Below are positions 1 through 6,044 of a stretch of DNA of 8,130 nucleotides, in pieces. The DNA lies in the NCBI GenBank assembly GCA_003168295.1, contig PMST01000343.1:8486-16615 (forward strand), given 5' to 3'. The notes beneath the pieces were generated by a model, which did no database searches, was not told the origin of the DNA, and saw only the letters and a list, made by a program, of their open reading frames with translations. Each line of letters begins with the position of its first letter. Within the stretch, counting starts at the first letter, position 1. A program made the translations under genes and the position numbers. The stretch is from Actinomycetota bacterium (GTDB lineage: Bacteria > Actinomycetota > Actinomycetes > Streptosporangiales > Streptosporangiaceae).

Positions 1-375
1 GGCGCCCCGGTAACGGACTGGCATCTCTACGACACCCACTACACCGAACGTTATCTAGGCCATCCGGACCAGAACCAAGACGCCTACCGCCAGTCCGGCC
101 TGATCTCTTTGGCCGAACGATCCGTGGTGACAGCCGCCGCCGATGCGATCGCACCACGCCCGCTGATGCTGATCCACGGGCTGGCGGATGACAATGTGGT
201 CGTCGCCCACACCCTGCGCCTGTCCGCCGCGCTGCTGGCCGCCGGATACCCGCATACGGTCCTGCCCCTGTCCGGCATCACCCACATGGCGTCACAAGAA
301 ACGGTGGCGGAGAACCTGCTCTTGTTGCAGCTCGATTTCCTGCGCCGCGCCCTGCACGTCTCGCCAGGTCAGTAG
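1..375 (+). CDS. S9 family serine peptidase (DPP IV-like), C-terminal part
   Basis: This is the last 124 residues of a gene that begins left of the window. The visible protein is the end of the alpha/beta-hydrolase peptidase domain of the prolyl oligopeptidase/dipeptidyl peptidase IV family (S9), which cleaves short peptides, typically after proline. The fragment opens with the family-typical APVTDWHLYDTHYTERYLG block. LIHGLADDNV then carries the catalytic Asp (visible residue 63, codon 187-189), and GITHM carries the catalytic His (visible residue 95, codon 283-285). The Asp-His distance of 32 residues equals that between D708 and H740 of human DPP4. The nucleophilic Ser lies upstream, outside the window. 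The gene ends with TAG at 373-375. Whether the missing part is intact and whether the enzyme is secreted cannot be judged here. Confidence 0.9.
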   Translation, partial: GAPVTDWHLYDTHYTERYLGHPDQNQDAYRQSGLISLAERSVVTAAADAIAPRPLMLIHGLADDNVVVAHTLRLSAALLAAGYPHTVLPLSGITHMASQETVAENLLLLQLDFLRRALHVSPGQ

Positions 376-492
376 CCAGCCGACCCGGCCGAAGGCGCTT
401 TATTACCCCGACGCCCCCTCCCGCCTCGACTCGGCCGTCCACGGCAGAAGCTGTCGCGCGCGGCCATTCCGGGCCTTCCGGCACCACAGAAG

Positions 493-519
493 CGCAACAG
501 CCTCATCCCGGCTGTTGTG
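493..519. repeat. Inverted repeat/hairpin (terminator or operator) between peptidase and kinase genes
   Basis: The arms CGCAACAGCC (493-502) and GGCTGTTGTG (510-519) form a 10-bp stem with one G-U pair around a 7-base loop (tcatccc). It lies about 120 bases after the peptidase stop and 48 bases before the kinase start. There is no following T-tract, so a classical intrinsic terminator is uncertain, although actinobacterial terminators often lack one. Because its right arm ends three bases before the -10-like TATAGT, it could equally be an operator covering the -35 area of the kinase promoter. Confidence 0.5.
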
Positions 520-552
520 ACGTATAGTGATCTTGAGGAGACGTTTAGTGAT
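520..552 (+). promoter_or_regulatory. Direct repeat ACGTNTAGTGAT x2 at 21-bp period, with -10-like TATAGT
   Basis: ACGTATAGTGAT (520-531) and ACGTTTAGTGAT (541-552) match at 11 of 12 positions. They are spaced 21 bases start to start, about two turns of the helix, so both copies face the same side of the DNA. The first copy contains TATAGT (523-528), which fits the actinobacterial -10 pattern TANNNT. No convincing -35 is seen. The second copy ends 14 bases before the kinase ATG and just before its ribosome binding site. A regulator bound here would block transcription or translation of the kinase gene. The repeat is seen directly; promoter and operator roles are inferred. Confidence 0.45.
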
Positions 553-566
553 AACCGGGGGAATCG

Positions 567-2600
567 ATGAGATCACGCGAAGCGAGGTCAGCGCCGCCGG
601 GGACGGACCAGGCGCACCGGATCCGCCGGTGGTGGCTCGACCTGTCCCTGCGGGCGAAGGGCCTGATCGTGGTCGCGGTGCCGCTGATCGCCCTGATGGG
701 CATCATCTCGGCGAACCTGGTGCTCCAGCAGAGTGAGAGCAATGAGCGAGACATCAGCACCAGCGCCCGTAACCTGGCCGCCGCGGCCACCCAGGTTCTC
801 GCCGACATGGCCAACGCGGAAACGGGTATCCGCGGCTACACCGCGACCCGCGACCCGGTCTTCCTCGCCCCTTACACCCTCACGCTGACGCGGATCGGCG
901 CCGAGCGCACATCGTTGCGGCACGCGGCCGTCATAGCGGGGGTCGGCCGCCAGCAGCAGATGGTGGACGCCACCACGGGGCAGGTGCTGCTCGAACTAGC
1001 CCAGCTACGCTCCGCCACCAGCGGCGGTACCTCAGCCCCGGACCTCCTTCCGGCGCTGCTGAACGAGAAGACCACGATGGACCGGCTGCGCCTGCAGGTC
1101 GCCGGTCTCGCCGCCGCTCCCACGGCTATGGTCGCCGTCCAGCGCAATAAGATCACCACGCTGCAGACGAGGATCGAGCTGCTCGACATCGCCGGCCTGG
1201 TGCTGGCGCTGCTCGCCGGGCTGGCCGGCGTCGCCCTGTTCAGCTCGGGCATCGCGAGCCGGGTGAGCGTGAACGCGGAGAACGCGCGCCGGCTGGGCGA
1301 AGGAGAGCCGCTCGAACCGATCATCCCTGCGGGTGATGAGATCGGCCGCCTCGCCGGATCGCACCTCAGGGCCGAGGCGCTGCTGGCCAGGCGGGCCGCG
1401 GAGCTGACCGCGGCCAGAGACACGGCCGTGCAGGCCACCCAGGCGAAGAACTCGTTCCTCTCCAGCACGAGCCACGAGCTGCGCACCCCGCTCAACGCCA
1501 TCCTCGGCTTTACCCAGCTCCTCCAGCTGTCCGAGCTCAGCGAGGAAGACAGCGACGGCGTCGACCGGATCCTCGGTGCCGGGCGGCACCTGCTCGCGCT
1601 CATCAACGAGCTCATCGACATCGCCCGGATCGAATCCGGTGACCTGGGCATGTCCCTCGAACCGGTCCTGGTCCGCCCGGTGATCGAGGAGGCCTGCCGG
1701 CTCATGGCGCCGATTGCCGCCGAGCGCTCGATCCAGATCATCACCGACCGCGTGCATCCGGCCCTGGCGGCCTTCGTCGACCGGCAGCGGCTCGCCCAGG
1801 TCCTGGTCAACCTGATCTCCAACGCCGTCAAGTACAACCACCGGGACGGCAGCATCACGATCTCCTGCGCCGAAGATGGCACCGGCCAGGTCAGCATCGT
1901 GGTCACCGATACCGGGCCGGGCCTGGCCCCAGATGACCTCGAGCGGATCTTCATCCCGTTCGAGCGCCTCGGCGCCGAACGGACCGAAATCGAGGGCACC
2001 GGGATCGGGCTGCCCCTGGCCCGGGCCCTCACCGAGGCCATGAAAGGCCAGCTGACCGTAGCCAGCGTCCTGGGCCAGGGAGCGGCCTTCACCGTCAGCC
2101 TGACCCGGGCCCCGGACCTAATCCACATCCCAAAGCCCAGCCCCGCGCCAGCGCGACCCGCGGCCGGGCCGCGCGCCCCGGCCGGAGCCGGCCTCAGCGT
2201 TCTCTCCATTGACGACAACCCGGCGAACATCGAGGTGATCGCCAGGTTCCTGCGGAGCAGACCGAACACCAGGCTGCTGTCCGCGACATCTGGCCGGGCC
2301 GGCCTCGAATGCGCCGTCCGGGACGTGCCCGACATCATCCTGCTCGACCTGCACCTGCCCGACCTGCAAGGAGACGAGGTCCTCAACGAGCTCAAGGCCG
2401 AGGTGGCCACCGCCGCCATTCCGGTGATCGTCCTTTCCGCCGACGCTTCCCGCGGCGTCATCCATCGCCTGCTGGCCGGCGGCGCGTTCGCCTACCTGAC
2501 CAAGCCGATCGAGCTCGCCGAGCTCGGCGAGCTACTCGACACCTGCGCCGCCGCCCGCGCGCAGCAGCCGCAGCCGGCGACCCGGATCGCGCCGGCATGA
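567..2600 (+). CDS. CHASE3-HAMP hybrid sensor histidine kinase with C-terminal receiver
   Basis: This 677-residue membrane sensor kinase autophosphorylates on His and can pass phosphate to its own receiver domain. Domains in order: membrane helix at about 31-53; an extracytoplasmic CHASE3 sensor at about 54-200 with the ETGIRGYTATRDPVFLAPY signature; a second helix at about 205-229; HAMP at about 230-280 (DEIGRLA); a HisKA dimerisation domain with SHELRTPLN (phospho-acceptor H303); and HATPase with N-box N415/N419, G1 DTGPG at 448-452, F-box FIPFERL and G2 GTGIGL. A Pro/Ala linker at about 521-541 leads to a receiver with D549/D550, phospho-acceptor D594, S624 and K646. All catalytic residues are present. 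ATG 567 is the first start after an in-frame TAA at 552, and is preceded by GGGGG at 557-561. The stop overlaps an ATG (ATGA), which suggests coupling to the next gene. The ligand is unknown. Confidence 0.93.
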   Translation: MRSREARSAPPGTDQAHRIRRWWLDLSLRAKGLIVVAVPLIALMGIISANLVLQQSESNERDISTSARNLAAAATQVLADMANAETGIRGYTATRDPVFLAPYTLTLTRIGAERTSLRHAAVIAGVGRQQQMVDATTGQVLLELAQLRSATSGGTSAPDLLPALLNEKTTMDRLRLQVAGLAAAPTAMVAVQRNKITTLQTRIELLDIAGLVLALLAGLAGVALFSSGIASRVSVNAENARRLGEGEPLEPIIPAGDEIGRLAGSHLRAEALLARRAAELTAARDTAVQATQAKNSFLSSTSHELRTPLNAILGFTQLLQLSELSEEDSDGVDRILGAGRHLLALINELIDIARIESGDLGMSLEPVLVRPVIEEACRLMAPIAAERSIQIITDRVHPALAAFVDRQRLAQVLVNLISNAVKYNHRDGSITISCAEDGTGQVSIVVTDTGPGLAPDDLERIFIPFERLGAERTEIEGTGIGLPLARALTEAMKGQLTVASVLGQGAAFTVSLTRAPDLIHIPKPSPAPARPAAGPRAPAGAGLSVLSIDDNPANIEVIARFLRSRPNTRLLSATSGRAGLECAVRDVPDIILLDLHLPDLQGDEVLNELKAEVATAAIPVIVLSADASRGVIHRLLAGGAFAYLTKPIELAELGELLDTCAAARAQQPQPATRIAPA

Positions 2601-2629
2601 GTGCTCAGGAGCCGGCCAAGGGAGGCCCG

Positions 2630-2995
2630 ATGAACCATGCCCTGCTTTACATCGAGGACGACGATAACAACATCAGCCTGGTGAAAGCGCTGCTCAGGCG
2701 GCGCCCCCAGATCGAGCTGCTGGTGGCCATGAACGGCCGGGACGGCATCCAGGCCGCCATCGACAAGCAGCCGGCCCTCATCCTGCTCGACAACCGCCTC
2801 CCCGACGCGACCGGCAGCGAAATCCTGAAAGAGCTCGCCGCCGCGCCGGCCACGGCGGCGATCCCCGTGGTGATCCTCAGCAGCGACTCCGACGAGTTCA
2901 TAGCTCAGCTGGTCGCCGAAGGAGCCGCTGAAGCTGTCCCGAAGCCGTTCGATATCCACAAGTTCATAGCCATGATCGATCGCTACTTGCCCTGA
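2630..2995 (+). CDS. Stand-alone receiver (single-domain response regulator, CheY-like)
   Basis: This 121-residue protein is a single receiver domain with no output domain. It carries the acidic pair at D10/D11, the phospho-acceptor D54 (ILLDNRLPD), the switch Ser at 84-85 and the conserved Lys K105 (PKPF), so it should be phosphorylatable. Such proteins act by protein contact or as phosphate shuttles; the obvious partner is the hybrid kinase just upstream, with a 29-base gap. I chose ATG 2630 because AAGGGAGG at 2618-2625 lies four bases ahead and the fold begins at once. The alternative ATG 2597 overlaps the kinase stop as ATGA, would add 11 residues and lacks a clear binding site. The sequence resembles the kinase's own receiver, including a shared ATAAIPV stretch, so the two may derive from a duplication. 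Confidence 0.9.
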   Translation: MNHALLYIEDDDNNISLVKALLRRRPQIELLVAMNGRDGIQAAIDKQPALILLDNRLPDATGSEILKELAAAPATAAIPVVILSSDSDEFIAQLVAEGAAEAVPKPFDIHKFIAMIDRYLP

Positions 2996-3273
2996 CCATC
3001 GCCTCATATTCGGCCTCGGGAATGTGCATCGGACGTGGGAGGTTGCCGAAGGTCTTCGAGCACTACTCCAGTCGCGCCCGGTACGGCCCAGGGACCTGAT
3101 CAGCCAGGCCAGCGCAGATCTGGCCGAGAAGTATATTTCAAGCAACACCGGGAAACATCCTTGATCCCGGTCGGCTCCTTCCGTACCGTTGCATCCACTG
3201 AGCAGCGGAAACCGAGGAACCAGCAGGCGAAGCGACAAGCTCCAAGCTCATCCTGCCTTGCCCGCTGATCCGT
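2996..3273. other. Intergenic stretch with no convincing gene
   Basis: The open frames here give low-complexity translations without recognisable domains. It contains a 7-bp-arm inverted repeat, ACCGGGA (3147-3153) and TCCCGGT (3165-3171), with an 11-base loop and no T-tract, which may be a weak terminator for the receiver gene. It also has a small AT-rich patch, gtatatttca (3131-3140), that is unusual against the GC-rich surroundings. On the minus strand, a short stretch at about 3044-2998 reads like real protein (see findings), but a TAG lies upstream in that frame and a stop follows soon after. Confidence 0.5.
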
Positions 3274-3803
3274 CGTGCGGGATCCCCGGGGGTACTGGCG
3301 GGGATCCCGCACGTTGTTCCGGCCAGCTGGCGGAGATCCTGGTCCCGGACGCGATCAAGGCCGGGCACCCGGCACGCCGGGCGGGCTATGTCGCTGACCC
3401 GCGGCCGCGGCCGATGGGCGCGGCGGGGACCGAGCTGGCCGGGCGCCGCCGTGATGGCAGCACCTTCCCGGCCGAGATCTCCCTGTCAGCCATCGACACC
3501 GACGAGGGAATCCTGGTATCGGCTGCGATCCGGGACGTCAGCGAGCGGCTGGAGCTCCTGGCGGACCGTGAGCGGTTGAAGAGGCAGGCTGAGCGGGACC
3601 GGCTCGAGCGCCAGCACCAGCAATTGCAGGGGCTGGAAAGCCTGGGTCAGCTCGCCGGCGGGGTTGCGCATGACTTCAACAACCTGCTGGCCGTCATCCT
3701 GAACTATGCCACGTTTGTCAGCGAGGATGTGGCCAGGGAAACGCCGCAGGCTGACTGGCAGTCCATCCGCGACGACGTACAGCAGATCCAGCCTGGACCT
3801 TAA
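3189..3803 (+). pseudogene. 5' remnant of a PAS histidine kinase (N-truncated, then frameshifted)
   Basis: The frame is open from 3189 to TAA 3801-3803, but recognisable protein begins only at about 3321 ([10 protein letters not shown]). From there it is the second half of a PAS sensor domain ([38 protein letters not shown]). A charged helical linker rich in Arg, Glu and Gln follows, about 3540-3640. Next comes the H-box [19 protein letters not shown], with the phospho-acceptor His codon at 3669-3671. After [13 protein letters not shown] the frame ends in PGP-stop, whereas the kinase continues in another frame. The first half of the PAS domain and everything before it are missing, and the residues before 3315 are encoded by the hairpin and non-homologous DNA. 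With the following entry this is one damaged gene; production of a functional kinase from it is unlikely. Confidence 0.75.
3274..3313. repeat. Perfect 15-bp inverted repeat, strong hairpin
   Basis: CGTGCGGGATCCCCG (3274-3288) and CGGGGATCCCGCACG (3299-3313) are perfect reverse complements around a 10-base loop, ggggtactgg. The stem is very GC-rich and would be among the most stable structures in the window. No T-tract follows on either strand. It sits 279 bases after the receiver gene stop and immediately before the point where the broken kinase begins to match its family. It could be a bidirectional terminator, a dispersed palindromic repeat, or a remnant of the rearrangement that removed the kinase N-terminus. 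No second copy was noticed in the window. Confidence 0.75.
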
Positions 3804-4716
3804 CGACGTGATCGGCGGCATTGAGCAGGTGCTGGTCCGCGCCCTGGGCAAGCACGTGGAACTGAGGACCGACCTGTCCACTGGGCTGTGCCCGGTGCTG
3901 GCCGACCCGGGCCAGATCGAGCAGGTACTGATCAACCTGGCCGTCAACGCCCGCGATGCCATGCCGGCCGGCGGGAGACTGACGATCCATACCGCCAACA
4001 CCAACATAGACGGGAACCACACAGGCAGCCGCGCCGGCCCGTCCTTCGGCCGGTACGCCAGCTTGAAAGTCAGCGACAGCGGCACCGGGATGCCCAGGGA
4101 AGTGGTCAGCCGGGCGTTCGAGCCGTTCTTCAGCACCAAGGCCAAGGGCCAAGGATCGGGTCTCGGCCTGGGCCTGGCCACCGTCTACGGCATCATTACC
4201 CAGGCCCGCGGCTACGTGCAGATCCACTCCGAACCCGGCACCGGCACCGCTTTCACCATCCTGCTGCCCGCAATCAGCCAGCCCGCCCAGGAGACATCGC
4301 CGTGGCCGAAGGCAGCCGAGGAGGACGGCAACGGTGAGACTGTGCTGGTCGTCGAGGACGAGATCGCCCTGCGGGAGGCGACCCGCCGCATGCTGGCCCG
4401 CAATGGTTACCAGGTGATCACGGCCGCCAACGGACGCGACGCCGTCGCGGTCGCCGCCAGTCATCCCGGCGGCATCGACCTGCTCGTCACCGACGTCATC
4501 ATGCCGCAGATGTCAGGAAAGGAAGCCGCGGACCGACTCCGGGAACTCTACCCATCGGTGAAGGTGCTGTTCATGTCCGGCTACACCGAAGGACTCCTGA
4601 GCGACCACGGTGTCCTCGAAGCAGGCATCAACCTCATCGAAAAGCCTTTCACCGAGGAATCCCTGCTCGCCAAGCTACGCGAGGTCATAGCGCTTGCCGC
4701 TGGTTCGGCGCCTTGA
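3706..4716 (+). pseudogene. 3' remnant of the same kinase: ATPase domain plus receiver
   Basis: The frame is open from 3706, but family-like sequence starts only near 3790 ([14 protein letters not shown]); before that it is a shadow of the upstream frame. It encodes a HATPase domain with N-box QVLINLAVNARDAM, G1 SDSGTGMP, F-box FEPFFSTK and G2 GSGLGLGLATVYGI. A receiver follows with VEDE, the phospho-acceptor Asp codon at 4492-4494 (VTDVIMP), MSGYTE and EKPF. The domains themselves look undamaged, so decay may be recent. Homologous kinases normally carry roughly 25-30 residues (the second dimerisation helix) between DDVQQI and LDLNDV; these are absent, so a deletion rather than a single-base error is inferred. 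I see no credible start codon or binding site at 3790-3810. A split kinase translated from ATG 3706 is possible but would carry about 28 meaningless residues. Confidence 0.75.
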
Positions 4717-5053
4717 AAGAGAACTGGCCGTCGGGATCGGGGTGGAAGGGGCGGGTCTGGACGACCGCATCGACGTTGAGGGCGCCGTAGATGTGCGGGT
4801 AGGGCTGGGCCTGGCCGGGTACGTGCTCGTAGCGGATTTCCTCCTGCACCCGGCCGGGGTCGATGACGAGCAGCAGCAGATCCGGTTCGCCCTGGTAGAA
4901 GGCATTGGCCACCAGGGCCACCTGCCCGGCGGTCGAGGTGTGGATGAACCCTTCCTCGGCCAGGGTCCGGCCTCGCGTCGACGTCGTGTACTTGCCGTCC
5001 TGACACGCCCGGGCCCAGTCCGCCGCGGCCGCGATGTGGTAGATGAACGTCAC
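4685..5053 (-). CDS. DUF952 family protein
   Basis: This 122-residue protein of the DUF952 family has no established biochemical function that I can name. Family features visible: IYHI at the start, a Trp near residue 13, GRTLAEEGFIHTSTAGQV at about 28-45, ANAFYQG, LLLLVIDPGRV, the PHIYGALNVDAV block at about 86-97, and DGQFSF near the end. Length and motif order are normal for the family. The start is GTG at 5053-5051; the domain begins immediately, no other usable start exists before the upstream in-frame stop at 5101-5099, and there is no Shine-Dalgarno sequence. It is convergent with the broken kinase, and the two 3' ends overlap by 32 bases (4685-4716). It is a soluble, probably cytoplasmic protein with no visible membrane segment or signal peptide. 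Confidence 0.88.
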   Translation of the reverse strand: MTFIYHIAAAADWARACQDGKYTTSTRGRTLAEEGFIHTSTAGQVALVANAFYQGEPDLLLLVIDPGRVQEEIRYEHVPGQAQPYPHIYGALNVDAVVQTRPFHPDPDGQFSFKAPNQRQAL

Positions 5054-5062
5054 GGAAGCCGG

Positions 5063-5068
5063 AGTGTA
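5063..5068 (-). promoter_or_regulatory. -10 box TACACT for a leaderless DUF952 transcript
   Basis: On the minus strand TACACT fits the actinobacterial -10 pattern TANNNT. It ends nine bases before the GTG start at 5053, so transcription would begin at or within a base or two of the start codon. This agrees with the absence of a ribosome binding site. No good -35 is seen 17-18 bases upstream. The call is inferred from position and hexamer only. Confidence 0.45.
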
Positions 5069-5153
5069 GCAAGGGTCACACGCACGATGAGGTCTCGATC
5101 ACTGCATTGCCGCACCGACTGGAATAAGTTCTTGGCAGCGGGCACGCGATAAG

Positions 5154-5191
5154 ACCGGTTAGTTCCGGTGGGCGGCGTCTGGGGTTACATT
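5154..5191 (+). promoter_or_regulatory. Candidate sdh operon promoter with small inverted repeat
   Basis: TACATT (5186-5191) is a possible -10 box placed 29 bases before the sdhC ATG. A weak -35-like TTCCGG (5163-5168) lies 17 bases upstream. Overlapping that -35 is ACCGG-ttagtt-CCGGT (5154-5169), an inverted repeat with 5-bp arms that could be an operator. The intergenic region (5054-5220) is shared with the divergently transcribed DUF952 gene. Hexamer matches are poor and no consensus regulator site is recognised. Confidence 0.3.
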
Positions 5192-5220
5192 AAGCACGAA
5201 AAGCAGCGAGGACGCTGAGG

Positions 5221-6027
5221 ATGACACAGGCACCGGACGCGCCGGCCAGAACGCGGGCGCAGATCTCCGAACGCACGTTCCGCAAGGACCCCTGGTGGCG
5301 GGCGCCGCGCATTACGGCGACCCTGCTCACGATCTGGGTCGGCTACGCTACGGTCCGCGTCTTCACCGGGCACTGGTACTACGTGCCCAAGGACCACTAC
5401 CTGACCCCGTTCTACTCGCCGTGTGTCAGCGGTGAATGCGTGCCGGGATCAAGCACCCTGGGCCAGTGGATCCCGGCGGTGCCGCCGATCATCCCCTACG
5501 CGTTCGTGGCGCTGGTGTTCGTGCTCGGCTTCCGGACCACGTGCTATTACTACCGGCGGGCCTACTACAAGGCGTTCTGGCGCTCGCCAGAGGCGTGCGC
5601 GGTGCGCGAGCCGCACGCCAAGTACACCGGCGAGACCAGGTTCCCGCTGATCGGGCAGAACCTGCATCGCTACTTCTTTTACCTGGCCATCCTCATCGCG
5701 ATCCTGCTCAGCTACGACGTGACCCAGGCGTTCCGCGGTCCGGACGGGAACTTCGGGTTCGGCATCGGGTCGCTGATCCTGCTGGCCAACGCGATCCTGC
5801 TGTGGGGTTACACGCTGGGCTGCCACTCGTGCCGGCACATCACCGCCGGCCGGCTGAAGAACTTCTCCAAGCACCCGGTCCGGTACTGGGCCTGGACGAA
5901 ATTCTCCTGGCTGAACGCGCGGCACATGCAGTTCGCCTGGATCACGCTGGGCACGCTGATGCTGAGCGATCTTTACATCATGCTCGTGGCCAGTGGCGCC
6001 TTCCCAGATCCAAGAATCTTTAATTAA
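5221..6027 (+). CDS. sdhC: Succinate dehydrogenase membrane subunit (Sdh1-type, SdhC)
   Basis: This 268-residue integral membrane protein anchors the succinate dehydrogenase catalytic subunits and passes electrons toward the quinone pool. It resembles the mycobacterial Sdh1 membrane subunit (Rv0249c family, about 270 residues), not the small haem-binding SdhC/SdhD pair. Five hydrophobic segments are visible at about 31-50, 88-104, 150-167, 182-199 and 236-257. Cys/His residues: C68 and C73 (SPCVSGEC), C108, C126, H132, H149, and the CHSCRH cluster at 201-206. The mycobacterial Sdh1 anchor is reported to hold a membrane-embedded Rieske-type 2Fe-2S centre, and some of these residues are probably its ligands; exact assignment is inference. 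The start at ATG 5221 is supported by GCGAGG ending nine bases upstream. sdhA follows 17 bases after the TAA. The operon order is C-A-B. Confidence 0.88.
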   Translation: MTQAPDAPARTRAQISERTFRKDPWWRAPRITATLLTIWVGYATVRVFTGHWYYVPKDHYLTPFYSPCVSGECVPGSSTLGQWIPAVPPIIPYAFVALVFVLGFRTTCYYYRRAYYKAFWRSPEACAVREPHAKYTGETRFPLIGQNLHRYFFYLAILIAILLSYDVTQAFRGPDGNFGFGIGSLILLANAILLWGYTLGCHSCRHITAGRLKNFSKHPVRYWAWTKFSWLNARHMQFAWITLGTLMLSDLYIMLVASGAFPDPRIFN

Positions 6028-6044
6028 CCGAACGGGCAGTGGTT

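Noticed and set aside
527..736. A GTG-start plus-strand frame with a good Shine-Dalgarno (GAGGAG 535-540, seven bases before GTG 548) that overlaps the kinase start
   Set aside because: The translation is Gly/Pro/Arg-rich shadow of the kinase gene and ends inside it. The binding site may be chance, or part of the control region.
872..2461. Long 529-residue minus-strand open frame opposite the hybrid kinase
   Set aside because: It is rich in Arg, Ser and Ala with no domain pattern. Long antisense frames are expected opposite GC-rich genes, and the plus strand is a complete kinase.
3129..3140. AT-rich patch resembling a -10 box on either strand (TATATT plus, TATACT minus)
   Set aside because: No matching -35 and no intact gene in a suitable position downstream; treated as base-composition noise or leftover promoter.
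3035..3268. Plus-strand 77-residue open frame in the intergenic gap
   Set aside because: No recognisable motif, no ribosome binding site, and low-complexity composition.
6019..6027. TTTAATTAA at the sdhC stop as a possible regulatory or integration site
   Set aside because: It encodes the last codons and stop of sdhC; the AT richness is short and has no repeat partner nearby.
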